Shown here one piece after another: positions 47,522 through 58,513 of a stretch of 64,000 nt of DNA (within the stretch, counting starts at the first letter, position 1; each line of letters opens with the position of its first letter). The stretch spans positions 2,604,001 to 2,668,000 of the forward strand of contig JAHYIO010000003.1 of the NCBI GenBank assembly GCA_020543525.1, read 5' to 3'. Source of the DNA: Coriolopsis trogii (lineage: Eukaryota > Basidiomycota > Agaricomycetes > Polyporales > Polyporaceae). The translations under genes and the position numbers were made by a program. Under the pieces are notes generated by a model. The model saw nothing but the letters and a program-made list of their open reading frames with translations. It searched no databases and was not told the DNA's origin.

Positions 47522-50500
47522 CTACTCCTGACCGAATCCGACCGTTTCCCTAGTGGTGCACACAATCAGCACTTGCAGAAACACAAAAGCCATACACCGA
47601 GACGATACTCACTCTACGGCCCAGGTCAGCTTCTGCTCCAACGTCTCGTAGTCCTTGTACGGTGGCAAGTCGATCCGGTTGAAACACGTGTGACTCTTTG
47701 GCAGCTGGTTCGGGTCGCCCGACTTCTCGATCGTGAACCGACGCGGCCCGTCCGAGCCTTGCAGATCCTTGAAGCCGTTGACGGGGATACGAGACGTGCC
47801 CGTCGCGAACTGCAGCAGGCGCGACTTGCGCTCCGGCGGCCAGCTTCGCACGCACTTCCAGAACCACTGCACGACCTCGTCGTTGACCTCGTACCCGCGG
47901 TAGTCCGTGAACTTGATCCAGTCGTCACTGCAGGTGCGATGAGTTTCAAGAGACTACTGACGCAAAGGTCCACTGCACTTACACGTCGATCTCGGACATA
48001 CCACCAATGAGCAGCTCCAGCTCACGCTCGTCGAAGACGTTGATGAGGTCCTGAGGGATGAGCTCGCTGAAGCCGGACATGAACGCATCAAACTGCTCCT
48101 TCACACGCTTCGAGATACGGTACTCGACGATCGCATTGACGTAGTCCTTCTTGTTCTCCTCAGTAACCGGGATGTCAGCACCGCCCGGCTTGAGTTCGAC
48201 CGTGACCATCTCGCCGAAGCGCTCTTCTGTCGTGGTGAACGTCTCATCGATGACGTCCGTGATGTCGTTCTCACTGCGGGTCTGTCAGCGAGAGTCGGGC
48301 CCTATAGCCGGAACAATAACTCACAGCATCCAGCTGAGACCGCGGTGCAACTCCGCATCGACGCTCTCAAGATCGGCGAGGGTGACCTTCTTACGGAGGA
48401 TCATCTTGTAAAACGCCGTGACAAAGTAGGCATCGAGGAAGCGACGGTGGAAGATACCGAGGCCCAAGCACCGCCCGATGAACTTGAAGTAGTTCAAGTG
48501 CTCGGGGTTGACACCGGACGCCGGGTTGATCTGGAGGGTGTAGTTATCGTGCGCGGAATACTCGAACAGACAGTAGAACGGGTTGAACATCTCGTGCGAG
48601 AGAAGGAAGAAGAACTCCCTGGAAGCGGATCAGATTGGCACAGATACATGACTCTGCCGCCACGTACCTAGACAAGCCTCCGTAATCAAGACCGTCTTCG
48701 CCCTCGAACTTGATCATTAGACGCTTCTTGAGATCGTTCGGCGTCTGGCGCATGATCTCCGCGTAACTGTCCTCAAAGATGTGGTTACGCCGGACCTTGA
48801 TCTGACAGTTACCAGGCTGATTGCGCATCGCAGGTTGACTGCGGAAGTAGATGAGCTTCCTGCGGAAGTCACGCTTATACTGAGGCACGTTAGCGTCGAG
48901 CGTCGACGGCAAACGAGGATCGTCCCAGGTCGTCGTCTTCGTGTTGTGGTCCACGAAATAGACGCGAGCAGTAGAGGTGAGACGCATCTCCCATCCAGAC
49001 GGCAGAGGACCAAGTTGTGAGATGGTTTGCGGCTGAAGAGCAGAGTTCTGGCCATTGGGGCCCATGACGCGAATGACCGTCTGCCGACGGGGATCCACCC
49101 ATGTTGTCGTGCGCGTGTTGTGGTCGACGTAGTACGGGCGACCTTGGAGGGTGTGGCGTTCCTCCCATCCCGCTGGTAGGGGACCTAGGCCGCCACCCGC
49201 GGTAGCACCACCTTGAGCAGCGCCTGCGTTACCTTGTTCTTGACCAGTGACCGATCCACTGCGAGCAACTGTGCCGTTGTTCGCCTCTAACATGTCATCG
49301 GCCAGGATACGACGGTTGTGCTGGTTGCGAGCCGCGTTCGTCTCTCCATCCTGTGCGTTGGTGTTGACTGTTTGATTGGCAGATGGGCGATGCCATGTAG
49401 TCGTACGGGTGTTGTGGTCGACGTAGTACGTCCGCCCCAGAGGGTCAATGCGACGCTCCCATCCATTGGGGAGAGGACCGTACTGGTCCTCATGGGGGTT
49501 GAAGTTACGCGTCTGGGCGTTGTTGTTGGAGGCAGTGTGTGCAGCCGCGCTCGCATTAGTAGTGGTTGGCGTCTGGGCCTGTGCCGTAGCCGGAGTCGCA
49601 GCACTGCTAGAGCTGAGGGGTCGCGACGGGGCCGCGGAGGTCTGATCAGGCTCTGAGGTGGTCGAAGGGATATGGGGGACAGGCATGGTGATGTGGCTAT
49701 CAACGCTTGTTGCTTGTGCGGTCGCACTGGGGGTACGAGAGAGAGAACTGCCAACGGCGAGATTGGTGGTGCTGGCGCTCGCGGAGTTACCAGCGACAGA
49801 GAGGTTTCCAAGCGCCTCTGTGACGCCATTCACTTGAGATGGACCGGGGTTGCTGATGGGCTGGCTGACATTGGTAGAAAGGTAGATGATCAACTTTCCG
49901 TGGACGACAAGATTGTCGTTGGACTTTTTCAAGTCCAAAGTAAGCATTTCTGAATGCAAATGGAGGCGGTGAGTAATCATGCACGATGGGGGACTCGTTC
50001 GCTGGGCTCGTCCACACCAGGATGCGCATGAGCAATGTGGCGGCAATCATCAATGAGATTGTATGCATGTGGTCAAGCTGCTGCTGATGCAGGGCCCCAT
50101 GTCCTTACTCTGGGAGGATTGCAACCGCCCACAGCATGACACACACGATTTTGCTGCGGAATGGCTTCGCCGAAGCGTGGATGGGGGTCCAGATGGCGGT
50201 TGCAGCCAGACACTGCGGACGAGCCCCAGGAAGAATATAAAGACGCACCATGACCTCCAAGCTCCAAGTCGATCACGTCGCTGACTTTCACGTTCACCAC
50301 ACCGAGGAAACCCTGGTCCCGCTTTTTGAACTTGCGCTGGTCAAAGATCTGGACAGCGATGACCGAGTTTTCCTTCACGGTGCTGAAGGGCGGTCAGTCG
50401 AGTATGACGGTATGCGAGTATGAAACGTACATGTCGAAACTCTCGTTCCAGTACGGGTTGAGTGTCTTCTTCATGACACTCGTGGTGTGGGTCTGCTCGG

Positions 50501-50723
50501 CATCGACGGTGATGACGGCGAAGGGGTCGGGGAGACGAAAGACCTCGCGCTTTGAAAGACCATCGGCGGCGACAACTAAGGATGGATGAGGACCAAGGCT
50601 ATGGCATGAGACGAACGGTCGTACCTGTAATCCTAATGCGCTTCCTGGAAGAACGATCACGTTCAAGCATACTCGTATTGACAATATGGAGACGACCTAC
50701 GAAGTAGCGTTGTTTGCCGACAT
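47522..50723 (-). CDS. RSP5: HECT-type E3 ubiquitin ligase Rsp5 (C2-WW3-HECT)
   Basis: NEDD4-family ligase controlling membrane-protein endocytosis and many other turnover events. The first exon MSANNATS splices (intron 50645-50700) into [17 protein letters not shown], beginning a C2 domain with [15 protein letters not shown] and [15 protein letters not shown] long Ser/Thr/Ala/Gln linker follows. There are three WW domains ([60 protein letters not shown]), each with DHNT(R/K)TTTW. The HECT domain includes [19 protein letters not shown], the catalytic cysteine motif [16 protein letters not shown], and a last exon ending ETVGFGQE at TAG 47522-47524, the conserved family C-terminus. Length, spacing and three WW domains match fungal Rsp5. 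Confidence 0.96.
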
Positions 50724-51585
50724 GGCAGCGGAGGGAGGAGAGGGCCAAGTAGATGACCAAACTAGACGGGGATACCAGTAGGAAGAAGGAAGGATGATGG
50801 TCGCAGCAAGAGGCGGGCACCGTGCGTTCCAAGCCATCCCCTGGGCGCTATTCCCGGTCCTTGCCCGCGTCCCACAGCCTTCGGCCCTCTCCCCCGCCGA
50901 TTGGCTCCCAGTGTCAAAGTCCGCTCGCACTCCGCCATCCCGTCCTATTGCTCCCCTAGAGTTCGGAGGTTGGCCGAAGAGCTTGCCGTACCACCGATAA
51001 CACTCAATTGTTGTACATCAACGAAGTACAGTACACACAGCGAGCTTGCAAAATTGGGTGAGCATACAAGCATAACTGAGTGTTTGAACAAAGTAAGAGG
51101 TGACGATCTCCGACTGATGTCCCCCTCTGGAAATGGGCGCCACATGTCGGGAAACCAAAACTAGCGCTCTTGAAAGTCACGCTCGAGGATCTCGAGGACA
51201 TACACTCTACCTTTGTCCCATACACAGTATGTAGAGCCTCGGAAATTTCAATCTTGGACTATTCATACTTGGAGAAATAAGTCTGTGAATTCTCAATGAG
51301 AGCGCCCGTCATTCAACGCAAGAGGGACCTATCTCCGGAACACTCTTTGCCCACAATCGCGACAACCTCACCTCCGTTTCATTTTGTTCTTTTTCCCACA
51401 CATTACTCGTATCTGTGCCCACATCTTTGTGTAATTGCAGCGTTCAGAAGTCGTAAACGAGCGAGCTACACCCTTATCTCCGAACACTAGGGCATCTCCG
51501 AACTTCAGGGGAGCGATCACCCGGCATTGCCGCTGTGCTTTCAAATTTAAACTCAAGTACTGGCTCGCACTCCCCCTTAACAATC
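50724..51585. other. Upstream region of Rsp5 and left border of the deaminase island
   Basis: About 860 bases. The first 220 are the Rsp5 promoter with CCAAT-type gccgattggctcc (about 50896-50908) on the plus strand. The remainder is AT-richer with no gene or terminal repeat seen. Confidence 0.45.
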
Positions 51586-53069
51586 ATGTCTGCCTCATCC
51601 TCCGCACGTCCCGACGACCCAGACTGGACCGCCTTTCTGCTCAATGGCCTATACGACACAACGGGTCATTGCCCGCAGCAGGGCGTCGTTCGATACTAGT
51701 ACTGTTGGAAGAGAATTCACAGGCGCCTCTCCAAGGACGGTCGCGATCGGGACTTGTATTTCCGCCTCCTCGTCTGTGACGTCTATGGCCCGCCTGCAGA
51801 TACTCGCAGCGACTTGTCAGCGGAGAGAGCCAGTATATTAGCGCAGCTACAGGACTATCATTCCCACGTCCCAGCGACACCAGTACAATGCTTGCAAGTC
51901 TTGGCCGAGCCTTGTCTGCTGAGCCACCTGTCCACCCTATCCACCCTTTTGACAATGAACGTACGACGGATTGCGTTGCGTACTAGGCAGGACCCTCACC
52001 TCAGATCACTGTTTTCGGTCTGGGAGCTATTGACCTTCTTCAGAATCCTTACTGCCGACGGCGTGTTGAGCACCCCAACTTGGTTTCTCTGTAGGGATTG
52101 TATTTCTGGTAAGTCTTCGCAATCAAGAGCGGGAATTCGTGAATGACTTCCTTCAGTCTCTCTCAAAGATAACAATATGCCCCTCAAATGTCGAAGTCTT
52201 CGCAAATGGATCATGAAGGTGCACTCCGTGCTCGACGACGTGGGCACCATTGCCAAAGCGTCTTCCTCCACGGCCTTTATCCTGACCGCTGAGCCCATCA
52301 TCATCTCGCTCCCAAACGAGCCGCGAAGACTGCGCTTTTCTGTCGACCTGGCTGAACTGAAGACGCAGATCACCGATGGTAAGGAGCCGACGGGTATTAC
52401 GGACGAGGTCATGGATAAATTGGCCTTGGATCTTCTGCATCGGATGACCGGCGTCGAGGACGAGGGTGCATTGACAGGTTCATCTGGTACGCATCGGCCA
52501 TACACGCGTAGTGCTCATGGTTGCGTGACAGTCCCGCCCGAGGTTACTATATCACTAAGCGTCCACGCCGAATGAGCGGTACAGCCGGTACTCGCTGAGC
52601 TCCACGGACTCGGCCTGTTCGACCGCCCACAGTTCATCATTCCCTACATTGGCCTATCAAAATCACCGTGCCCTCCGTGCGAACGCTATTTCGCTGTGTA
52701 CCGTTCGATGTAGGGTACTAGGGCACAGATATAAAGACACGCTGCAGCCATGGCAAGTTGAGGCCATGGTGCTCGCCCACGCTCACAGGCGATCAACAGC
52801 ACAACATGGCGCTCCAGCATCACTTCTGTAAGGCGCTACACGACATGGTGCTCGAAACGGTGCGAATACATTTCGGAATAATGTCGGTGGAGGAGCGGTG
52901 GAAGAATTCAGAATTTGAGCGAACCATGGGTATGTTATCGACCATGGACACAGGTGTGCTGTGCTCACGAGAGGATTGCGATCTAGCACAACTCCAGTGG
53001 ATATCAGCCAGTCGTAAGGCGGCGGATTTGAAGGATTCTGAGGAGGAGTCCATCCCCAGCGTTGAATAG
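51586..53069 (+). pseudogene. Decayed deaminase-family gene, OTT_1508-like (copy 2)
   Basis: The pieces align in order with the copy at 53.4-58.2 kb. The start is PDDPDWTAFLLNGLYDTTG, followed by a deletion of most of the N-terminal module. GVVRY then runs into a TAG stop, and the middle module follows (YFRLLVCDVYGPPADTRSDL, about 51757-51815). An intron with the same position as in copy 3 precedes IMKVHSVLDDVGT. The deaminase core keeps HAE (52564-52572) and SPCPPCERYFAVYR, the zinc-binding pair of the deaminase fold. However, a TGA directly follows HAE, and a second stop follows the PCxxC segment. Several disabling changes make this a clear pseudogene. Family naming follows the HAE/PCxxC pattern and my memory of fungal OTT_1508-like deaminases. 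Confidence 0.65.
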
Positions 53070-53410
53070 ACCCTTGGCAGCTCGCTTGTACATCACTTGT
53101 AAGATAACTCTCTACGCGATGCGGGTCAGGTTGTCAGCGAAAGTGGCGTGATAGAGATTTGAACCTAGCGTAGAAGGAATGGCGCGTCGTGCTAACAATC
53201 GTTTGCATGCGTCCGCCGTATGGTGAGTGACATTGGCATCGCCATCCCATGCTCATCCGGATTATGGTGTGGGAAACCCCAACTTGTTGAGCCTTGTAAA
53301 CCGAGCGTGGAATGCACCAAAGTGGAGGCAGGCACGCCGAGCGCTCAAGGGGACGTATAGGAGATGGAGATTGAGAATGAAGTACTCATCTCATCCATCC
53401 GCAACCACAA
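53070..53410. other. Gap between deaminase copies 2 and 3
   Basis: 341 bases. On the minus strand ggttcaaatc (near 53151-53160) resembles a Pol III B box, but no matching A box or tRNA fold was found. No gene seen. Confidence 0.4.
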
Positions 53411-53799
53411 ATGCCATCCGCTGTGCAGGCTACCAACCCAGAGTGGTCTGCCTTGCTGCTCAACGGCCTCTACGGCATAACTAGTTCTCGCCCACAACTG
53501 CACATTGACGACCATCCTCCACAATGGAACAGGAAACTCGCGCAGCAGGCCTCGATTCTCGACAGCCTCGCCCGTCTCCTCGTATACAAAGCGCGCGGTC
53601 AATCATTTGCCATCAACATCCTACCTCCCGCAGACTTCGAGCCCGCTCGCTTCATCGTCGCTCAGGATGGAGCAAATGTTCCGCCGAGCGTCGAGCAGCA
53701 CTTGGGCAAAATCATACGCTGCCTGCATCGCATCCGCGAACTCAACCTTCCTCCATCGTTCGAGCTGTCCGCCGGGGACACTACCCACCCTCTTGCTGT

Positions 53800-53802
53800 C
53801 AT
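53800..53802. repeat. Left target-site duplication CAT
   Basis: cat immediately before the CACTATGCGCCC terminus, matched by cat at 54755-54757 after the right terminus. Confidence 0.75.
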
Positions 53803-54754
53803 CACTATGCGCCCCGGAAGTCTTACCGCCCACGAAGATGCTTCGTGGAAAGTATACATCACGAAGTGAATTCGTGGCAAATTCGTGATCTCTCATGTTC
53901 GTACATACCACGAAGTCCATCCGGAAGTCCCGGAATCTGTCTCCCAGCGCCTGAAAGCCTGCCCTAAACCCGCTTGTCCCGGCGTCTGGCGACGAGACTT
54001 CGCAGTTTTCACTTGACTACGTATACGCCCTCGAGCTCTGTCGGTAACCGTCTCCTGGCCCTGGTCCTCCAAGCCTCTTCTGTGTCCTTGCGTGGCTGGC
54101 TTTCTACCTGTGTCTATGGCTGTGAACTCGAGCTGATCTGGGGCTTCTGCTGGCTACTGGGGGCTTCTGACTGCTGGGCTAGGCTGGAGACTAAGGTGAC
54201 TGGTTCTACTCTGGCTGGCTTGCCGTCCGGATCCGTGTCTCAAGACCCTTTGCGCGGCGCTCTCGCATCAAACAGGAGTACCAAGTAGCTGATTGGCCCC
54301 TTACTGTGAGTATTGGATGGTGGCGTGTAGGGTGCAGAGGCGCAGAGGAATGGTGCGATGACCTATGTTCACGAGTGTTATCATACTATGTGTATCACGT
54401 TTCCAATGTATGATTCTGACTACATATATCATGTATTTGTATACATTACATTGGAATACATCTCTCTTCATGCCAATAAGCAGTGTGATGTGTAATGGGA
54501 TTGAGTGAGGCAATGTTCCGGTATAGAGTCTTCGTGTAGTACACGAAGTACTTCGTGAATACCATGCATTTGCGGCTACGGATGTATTCGTGGTGTGGAC
54601 AAAATAACCCTGATCATCACGACATTTTTAAAGAACTCTTCATTCCAGCGCTTGATTCAGATGTTCGTGACTAACACGAACATATTGCATACTATTTACG
54701 AAGTAGTATTCGTGATCATCTTCGTGGCAACCACGAAGTTTCGGGCGCATAGTG
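53803..54754. mobile_element. Non-autonomous CACTA-type (EnSpm/CMC) DNA transposon, 952 bp
   Basis: The left terminus CACTATGCGCCC (53803-53814) and right terminus GGGCGCATAGTG (54743-54754) are perfect 12-base inverted repeats that begin with CACTA. They are flanked by the 3-base duplication CAT, the diagnostic size for CACTA elements. Inside each end lie perfect short palindromes: ccacgaag-atg-cttcgtgg (53829-53847) and cttcgtgg-caa-ccacgaag (54720-54738). Many further copies of ttcgtg/cacgaa occur within about 200 bases of each end, the subterminal repeat arrangement expected of transposase-binding sites in this superfamily. There is no transposase ORF, so the element depends on an autonomous relative elsewhere. 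It sits inside the deaminase gene. Confidence 0.85.
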
Positions 54755-54757
54755 CAT
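54755..54757. repeat. Right target-site duplication CAT
   Basis: cat following the right CACTA terminus; pairs with 53800-53802. Confidence 0.75.
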
Positions 54758-54820
54758 TCTGAGCAGTCTAGAGATGGGTGTCGTCCGCCATTCCTGGACT
54801 AAAATACACAGGCGCCTCAC

Positions 54821-56806
54821 CATCAGGAAAAATCCGATTCTCTAATTGACCATAATTACCTCTAAATAGAGCCGATTAGAGCCATTATACCGATTAGGGT
54901 CATTCGCTAGGTCCCAACTAATTATGAGACAATAGGGTCAATTAGTATGCCATTAGAGCTCCTTCGTCGTCATGGTTCACGCATACTCTGGGGTCCAGTT
55001 GTGCAGTAAAAGACAATGTATTGGTGCGGATGGAGGTACACAATCTAAGCTACAAAGCTATTATACTTGTACATGCACAAGCCCATGCGCCCACAACACA
55101 CACCGTCCTCTTCGTGGTGAAGCTGCCCGCTGCTCGTTCTATCTGACTGTGCATCGTCTCGGTGTCGGTCTTGTGCGACACGCTCCTGCCGCGTGGTGGT
55201 GGGGTTTCCGTCGCGTTTGGCCGCCTCAACTCTCCTAAGGCGCCATGGGGGCTACTCACATACATACCCAGTCTTGACGGTCCTACAGCGTGTAGCCATG
55301 CGGCCAGAAACATCAGCATGTTGTGAGGTGATCACAGACGAAGTACTCACTAACATCACAAAGCTACCACTAGGCGCCATGAGACTACGCCCGACATCAA
55401 TGATCACGGTAGACAGCGAACAATTTGCTGCAGTATAACAAGTCAGTGACGGATAGTACCGCAGCGCAATAGAGACATACATACTCGCACAGTGACACCA
55501 AGTGTATCACTAGGTTGCATTCTGTTCGCGTGGGGATGACCGAACACCTGCACCCATAGACCATGCTACTCACCATACGTGCTGAACACTCCTCCATATC
55601 CATGATGTCCTTCGATGCCACAAGTTCGGCCCTGAGGTTTCACTCCAGACGGCTCCGGGGTCGTTGCTAGGCACCAGTTGACAGCGAGCATTAGTCCCAG
55701 CAGACGAGCATTGTCCAAGTCCTAGCAGGCATAAGAGGATATACAAGCGCAAGAGAGAGAGCCCGAGCTCAATAGTCCAGCCTCAGATTGTCCACGATAC
55801 GAGTGTTAGCAGCACGAGAGCAAGCCTCAGAGTAGTGACGAAGGACACCGCTAAACGTATGACCGGTGGAATCAGGGTGGGCCGCCGATCGCTGGAAATT
55901 CGCGACTCGACAGGCGGATTCAAGGTGCCATCCCACCAGCCGGATTCCAACCAATGGACAGATGTTATCCAGAGAGCGAGCGCCTGTTGGCCGGTACAGC
56001 CGGAAGAGCCATAAGAGTGGGATCAGACGATAATAAAATAATATCCACAAGGATTCGAACGCACGAATCATAGTTACAAGACGCATCAAACAACCGCTGC
56101 GCCAAAGTAACTTGCCTGTGCTATGGTTGAATTATAATATAGCACTTGCGGGCTAGGCAATACTTCGCATGTATCTCGTGTTGCTTACTTATGAAGTCAC
56201 ATTGAAATATTGATGTCTCGTTTTATAGTATTAATATGCTTGTTTACCTATACCTTGCAGTCAGCTTCAGAGAGCAACCAATGTGCACAAAGCGACCATT
56301 CTGCATCTACAGCGGACGAGCTCTCATTCAAAATAGATAGGTCCGGGACTCTGTGGGAACACGTCAGGAATCAGGCAGTCTGTCTCCGCCTGGGAACGCG
56401 CCACCAGCCGCGTAACTCTTGACATTCACACGCCCCGACGATGGATTCCACCTGTTTGGCTGGCACCTGGAATCCACCAGTACCCGGGTGAAACTGGGTG
56501 GACACGCCATCTCTTTCCATCAGTCCTGCCCGCCAGGCGGATTCCACCAGTCCAGTGTGTAGCCGTGGAGGAGTGAAGTTGAACATCGAAAGGCGCGCAG
56601 TTGCACACCGATCGGGCCGACGTGCCTCGCGTTTTCTCTCTGAAACACGTATTCTCGTATATGTGGGAGCCTCACAGCGCATTCCACGCCAAATGAGATG
56701 TTTTACACAACGAAGGGAAAATTAGTGACCATTAGTTGGCGTTATCAGCATTATAGGGAGGGCTCTCTAATTTAGTTCTGATTAGGAAGTTGGATTTTTC
56801 CTGATG
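54821..56806. mobile_element. Non-autonomous TIR DNA transposon, 1986 bp, superfamily undetermined
   Basis: catcaggaaaaatcc (54821-54835) and ggatttttcctgatg (56792-56806) are a perfect 15-base inverted repeat; similarity continues imperfectly for another 10-15 bases. AT-rich subterminal sequence at both ends carries many attag/ctaat motifs (54839-54960 and 56725-56790). Outside, the host sequence reads ...cctcac on the left and accaagg... on the right, implying a 2-base AC duplication, or 3-base ACC if the ends are drawn one base differently. Deaminase copy 2 has the uninterrupted sequence cgcctctccaaggac. The interior has no transposase-like ORF and includes a tRNA-like Pol III promoter segment. 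Superfamily is not assigned because the duplication length is ambiguous. Confidence 0.78.
56045..56111 (-). other. tRNA-like segment with Pol III A and B boxes (SINE-like head)
   Basis: On the minus strand, tggcgcagcgg (56094-56104) fits the A-box consensus and gttcgaatcc (56051-56060) fits the B box, with a 33-base gap as in true tRNA genes. However, the acceptor and T stems do not pair (the T stem has only about two of five pairs), so this is not a functional tRNA. It may be the head of a tRNA-derived SINE nested in the TIR element; no matching tail or target duplication was found. Confidence 0.4.
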
Positions 56807-58163
56807 ACCAAGGACGATTGGGAATTGCATTTCCGCCTCCTCGTCAATGACGTCTTTGGTCCGCCTGCCGATACTCGCAGCGACTTGTCAGAGGATAGAA
56901 CCCGTAGTTTATCGCAGCTACAGAAGGCTGAGGACTTCTATTGCCACGTTCCAGCGGACGCCAGCACATTGGTGGCAACACTTGCCCAAGACCTGTCTGC
57001 CGAGCCCCCTGTCCATCCTGCTATTGGCCTCTTTGACGATGAAAGCACATTCTATAGTGCTGCTTCCACGGATACGGACCAAGGAACACTGAACGTGGTT
57101 TGCAAAGGGTTGTCCTTGTGCAGGAAACTTACTGGTGCGCTGAGCCCGCCAACTTGGGCTCTATGCGACGAGTATATCTCCAGTAAGTCTGAACATTCGA
57201 GAGCGTTTTACCTGCCGCTGACTTCCGTCAGGTTTTTTGAAGGACAGCAACAATGCTGACACACGTCCGAGTCTTTATCGATGGATCAAGAAGGTGCAAT
57301 CTGTACTCGACGACGTGGGCACCCTTGTTGGGGTTACCAGAACGTCTTCCTCCATGGCTCTTGTTCTTTCGGCCGAGCCGATCATCGTCTCGCTCCCGAA
57401 CGAACCGCAAATCATGCGCTTTTCATCAGATGTGGCTGCGCTGAAGACCCATATCACTGCCGGCCTGGAACCAACAGATATCACAGACGAGGCAATGGAC
57501 AACCTTGCCTCTCACCTTGCACAATGTCTGATTGGCGGTGCCGAGGACGATGGTGCATCAATAGGTTCGTTTGGAGTCTATTCGTTCCACGCGCAAAGAG
57601 CTCATGTTGCTGCATCGTGCACGACAGCTGCAGTCCCATTCGAAGTGACGGTCTCAATAGGCGTACACGCTGAATGTGTAGTACTCGCTGAGCTCCATAA
57701 GCTCATGTTCTCGGACCAGCAACGTCGATACATCATTCCCTCCATCGGCGTATCGAAATCCCCGTGCCCTCTATGCGAGCGATATTTTGTCGTGTACCGT
57801 TCAATATGGGGCACGGACCTACAAATACGCCTACGTCGGACTCGTGGTCAGGTTAAACCGTGGCGTTCGCCCACGCTCACAGGTGACAAATCCACCAACG
57901 AAGCGCTTCAGCATGAGCTCTGCATGGTGATACACGACATGGTGCTCGAACAGGTGCGACGACATTTTGGAATATTGTCGCCGGAAGAGCGTCACAATAA
58001 GATGGTCTATGATATAGCCTTGGGTATGTTCTCAAAGATAGATAATGAAGGCATGCCGATGCTCACGGCAGGACTACGATATAGCACAATTCCAAAAGCT
58101 CAACGGCGGATGCGCATAGTCTCTCTAGCGGTAATCACACCCTCGAGTGGCGACACGCTCTAA
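56804..58163 (+). CDS. 3' part of deaminase-family gene copy 3 (HAE / PCxxC zinc motifs), OTT_1508-like
   Basis: The ATG at 56804 lies inside the transposon terminus, so translation from it would be fortuitous. The frame gives the middle module (ELHFRLLVNDVFGPPADTR, DLSEDRTRSLSQLQ). A 49-base intron (57183-57231) then leads into YRWIKKVQSVLDDVGTL, LVLSAEPIIVSLPNEPQIMRF and the deaminase core. VSIGVHAECVVLAELHKL has HAE at 57666-57674, and GVSKSPCPLCERYFVVYRS has PCPLC at 57762-57776. These supply the His/Glu and Cys/Cys pairs of a zinc-dependent deaminase fold, separated by 29 residues. A further 48-base intron near 58025 is possible, so the C-terminus is uncertain. The family is known from fungi and bacteria, and the substrate of the fungal members is unknown to me. 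Confidence 0.65.
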
Positions 58164-58513
58164 CGCAATTGTACATGACTCTAAACTACCTAACGCAATA
58201 CGACGTCTAGTATTGCGAACATCAGGCTTCCCCGAAGGAATGACAAAGCCGTTCTGCATCATTGTAGCACTGGCAGACAGTCATTCCACTTGCGGTCTCC
58301 CGAGCGTTTGCTTCCGCGAAGAAGGTAACGACGCATAGCATCATTCGCCCGTGAGGACTTCAGTGTCTGTGACACCCAATTATAGTATGCAGCCCGATCT
58401 TGGGAGAGGCTGAATCAAGTCTCGTCTCCGAGTAACCCACGGAACAGCGCCGAGGTTCTCCTGCTTACTCATGAGTTGAAAAGCAGTAGTTAGAAATACA
58501 AACGACTCACCCA
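58164..58513. other. Convergent gap between deaminase copy 3 and the F-box gene
   Basis: 350 bases of 3' flanking sequence. It includes a small duplication of ctaacgcaat/ctaacgcaatacg (58160-58205). No gene seen. Confidence 0.4.

Larger units (their letters stand above)
53411..58163 (+). pseudogene. Deaminase-family gene (copy 3) interrupted by two DNA transposons
   Basis: Three coding pieces belong together: 53411-53802, 54758-54820 and 56809 onward. The first encodes NPEWSALLLNGLYGI and GQSFAINILPPADFEP. The second encodes MGVVRHSWTKIHRRL, which copy 2 shows to be normal gene sequence (GVVRY and KRIHRRLSKDG). The third continues with KDDWELHFRLLV. Between them lie a CACTA-type element and a second TIR element. 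Removing each element with one copy of its target duplication leaves one continuous reading frame with no stop, so the gene was probably intact until recently. As it stands the product is split: piece 1 reads 26 codons into the transposon and stops at 53867. The 3' part is annotated separately. Confidence 0.75.

Noticed and set aside
53140..53175. B-box-like ggttcaaatc on the minus strand
   Set aside because: No A box at the right spacing and no cloverleaf; not a tRNA gene.
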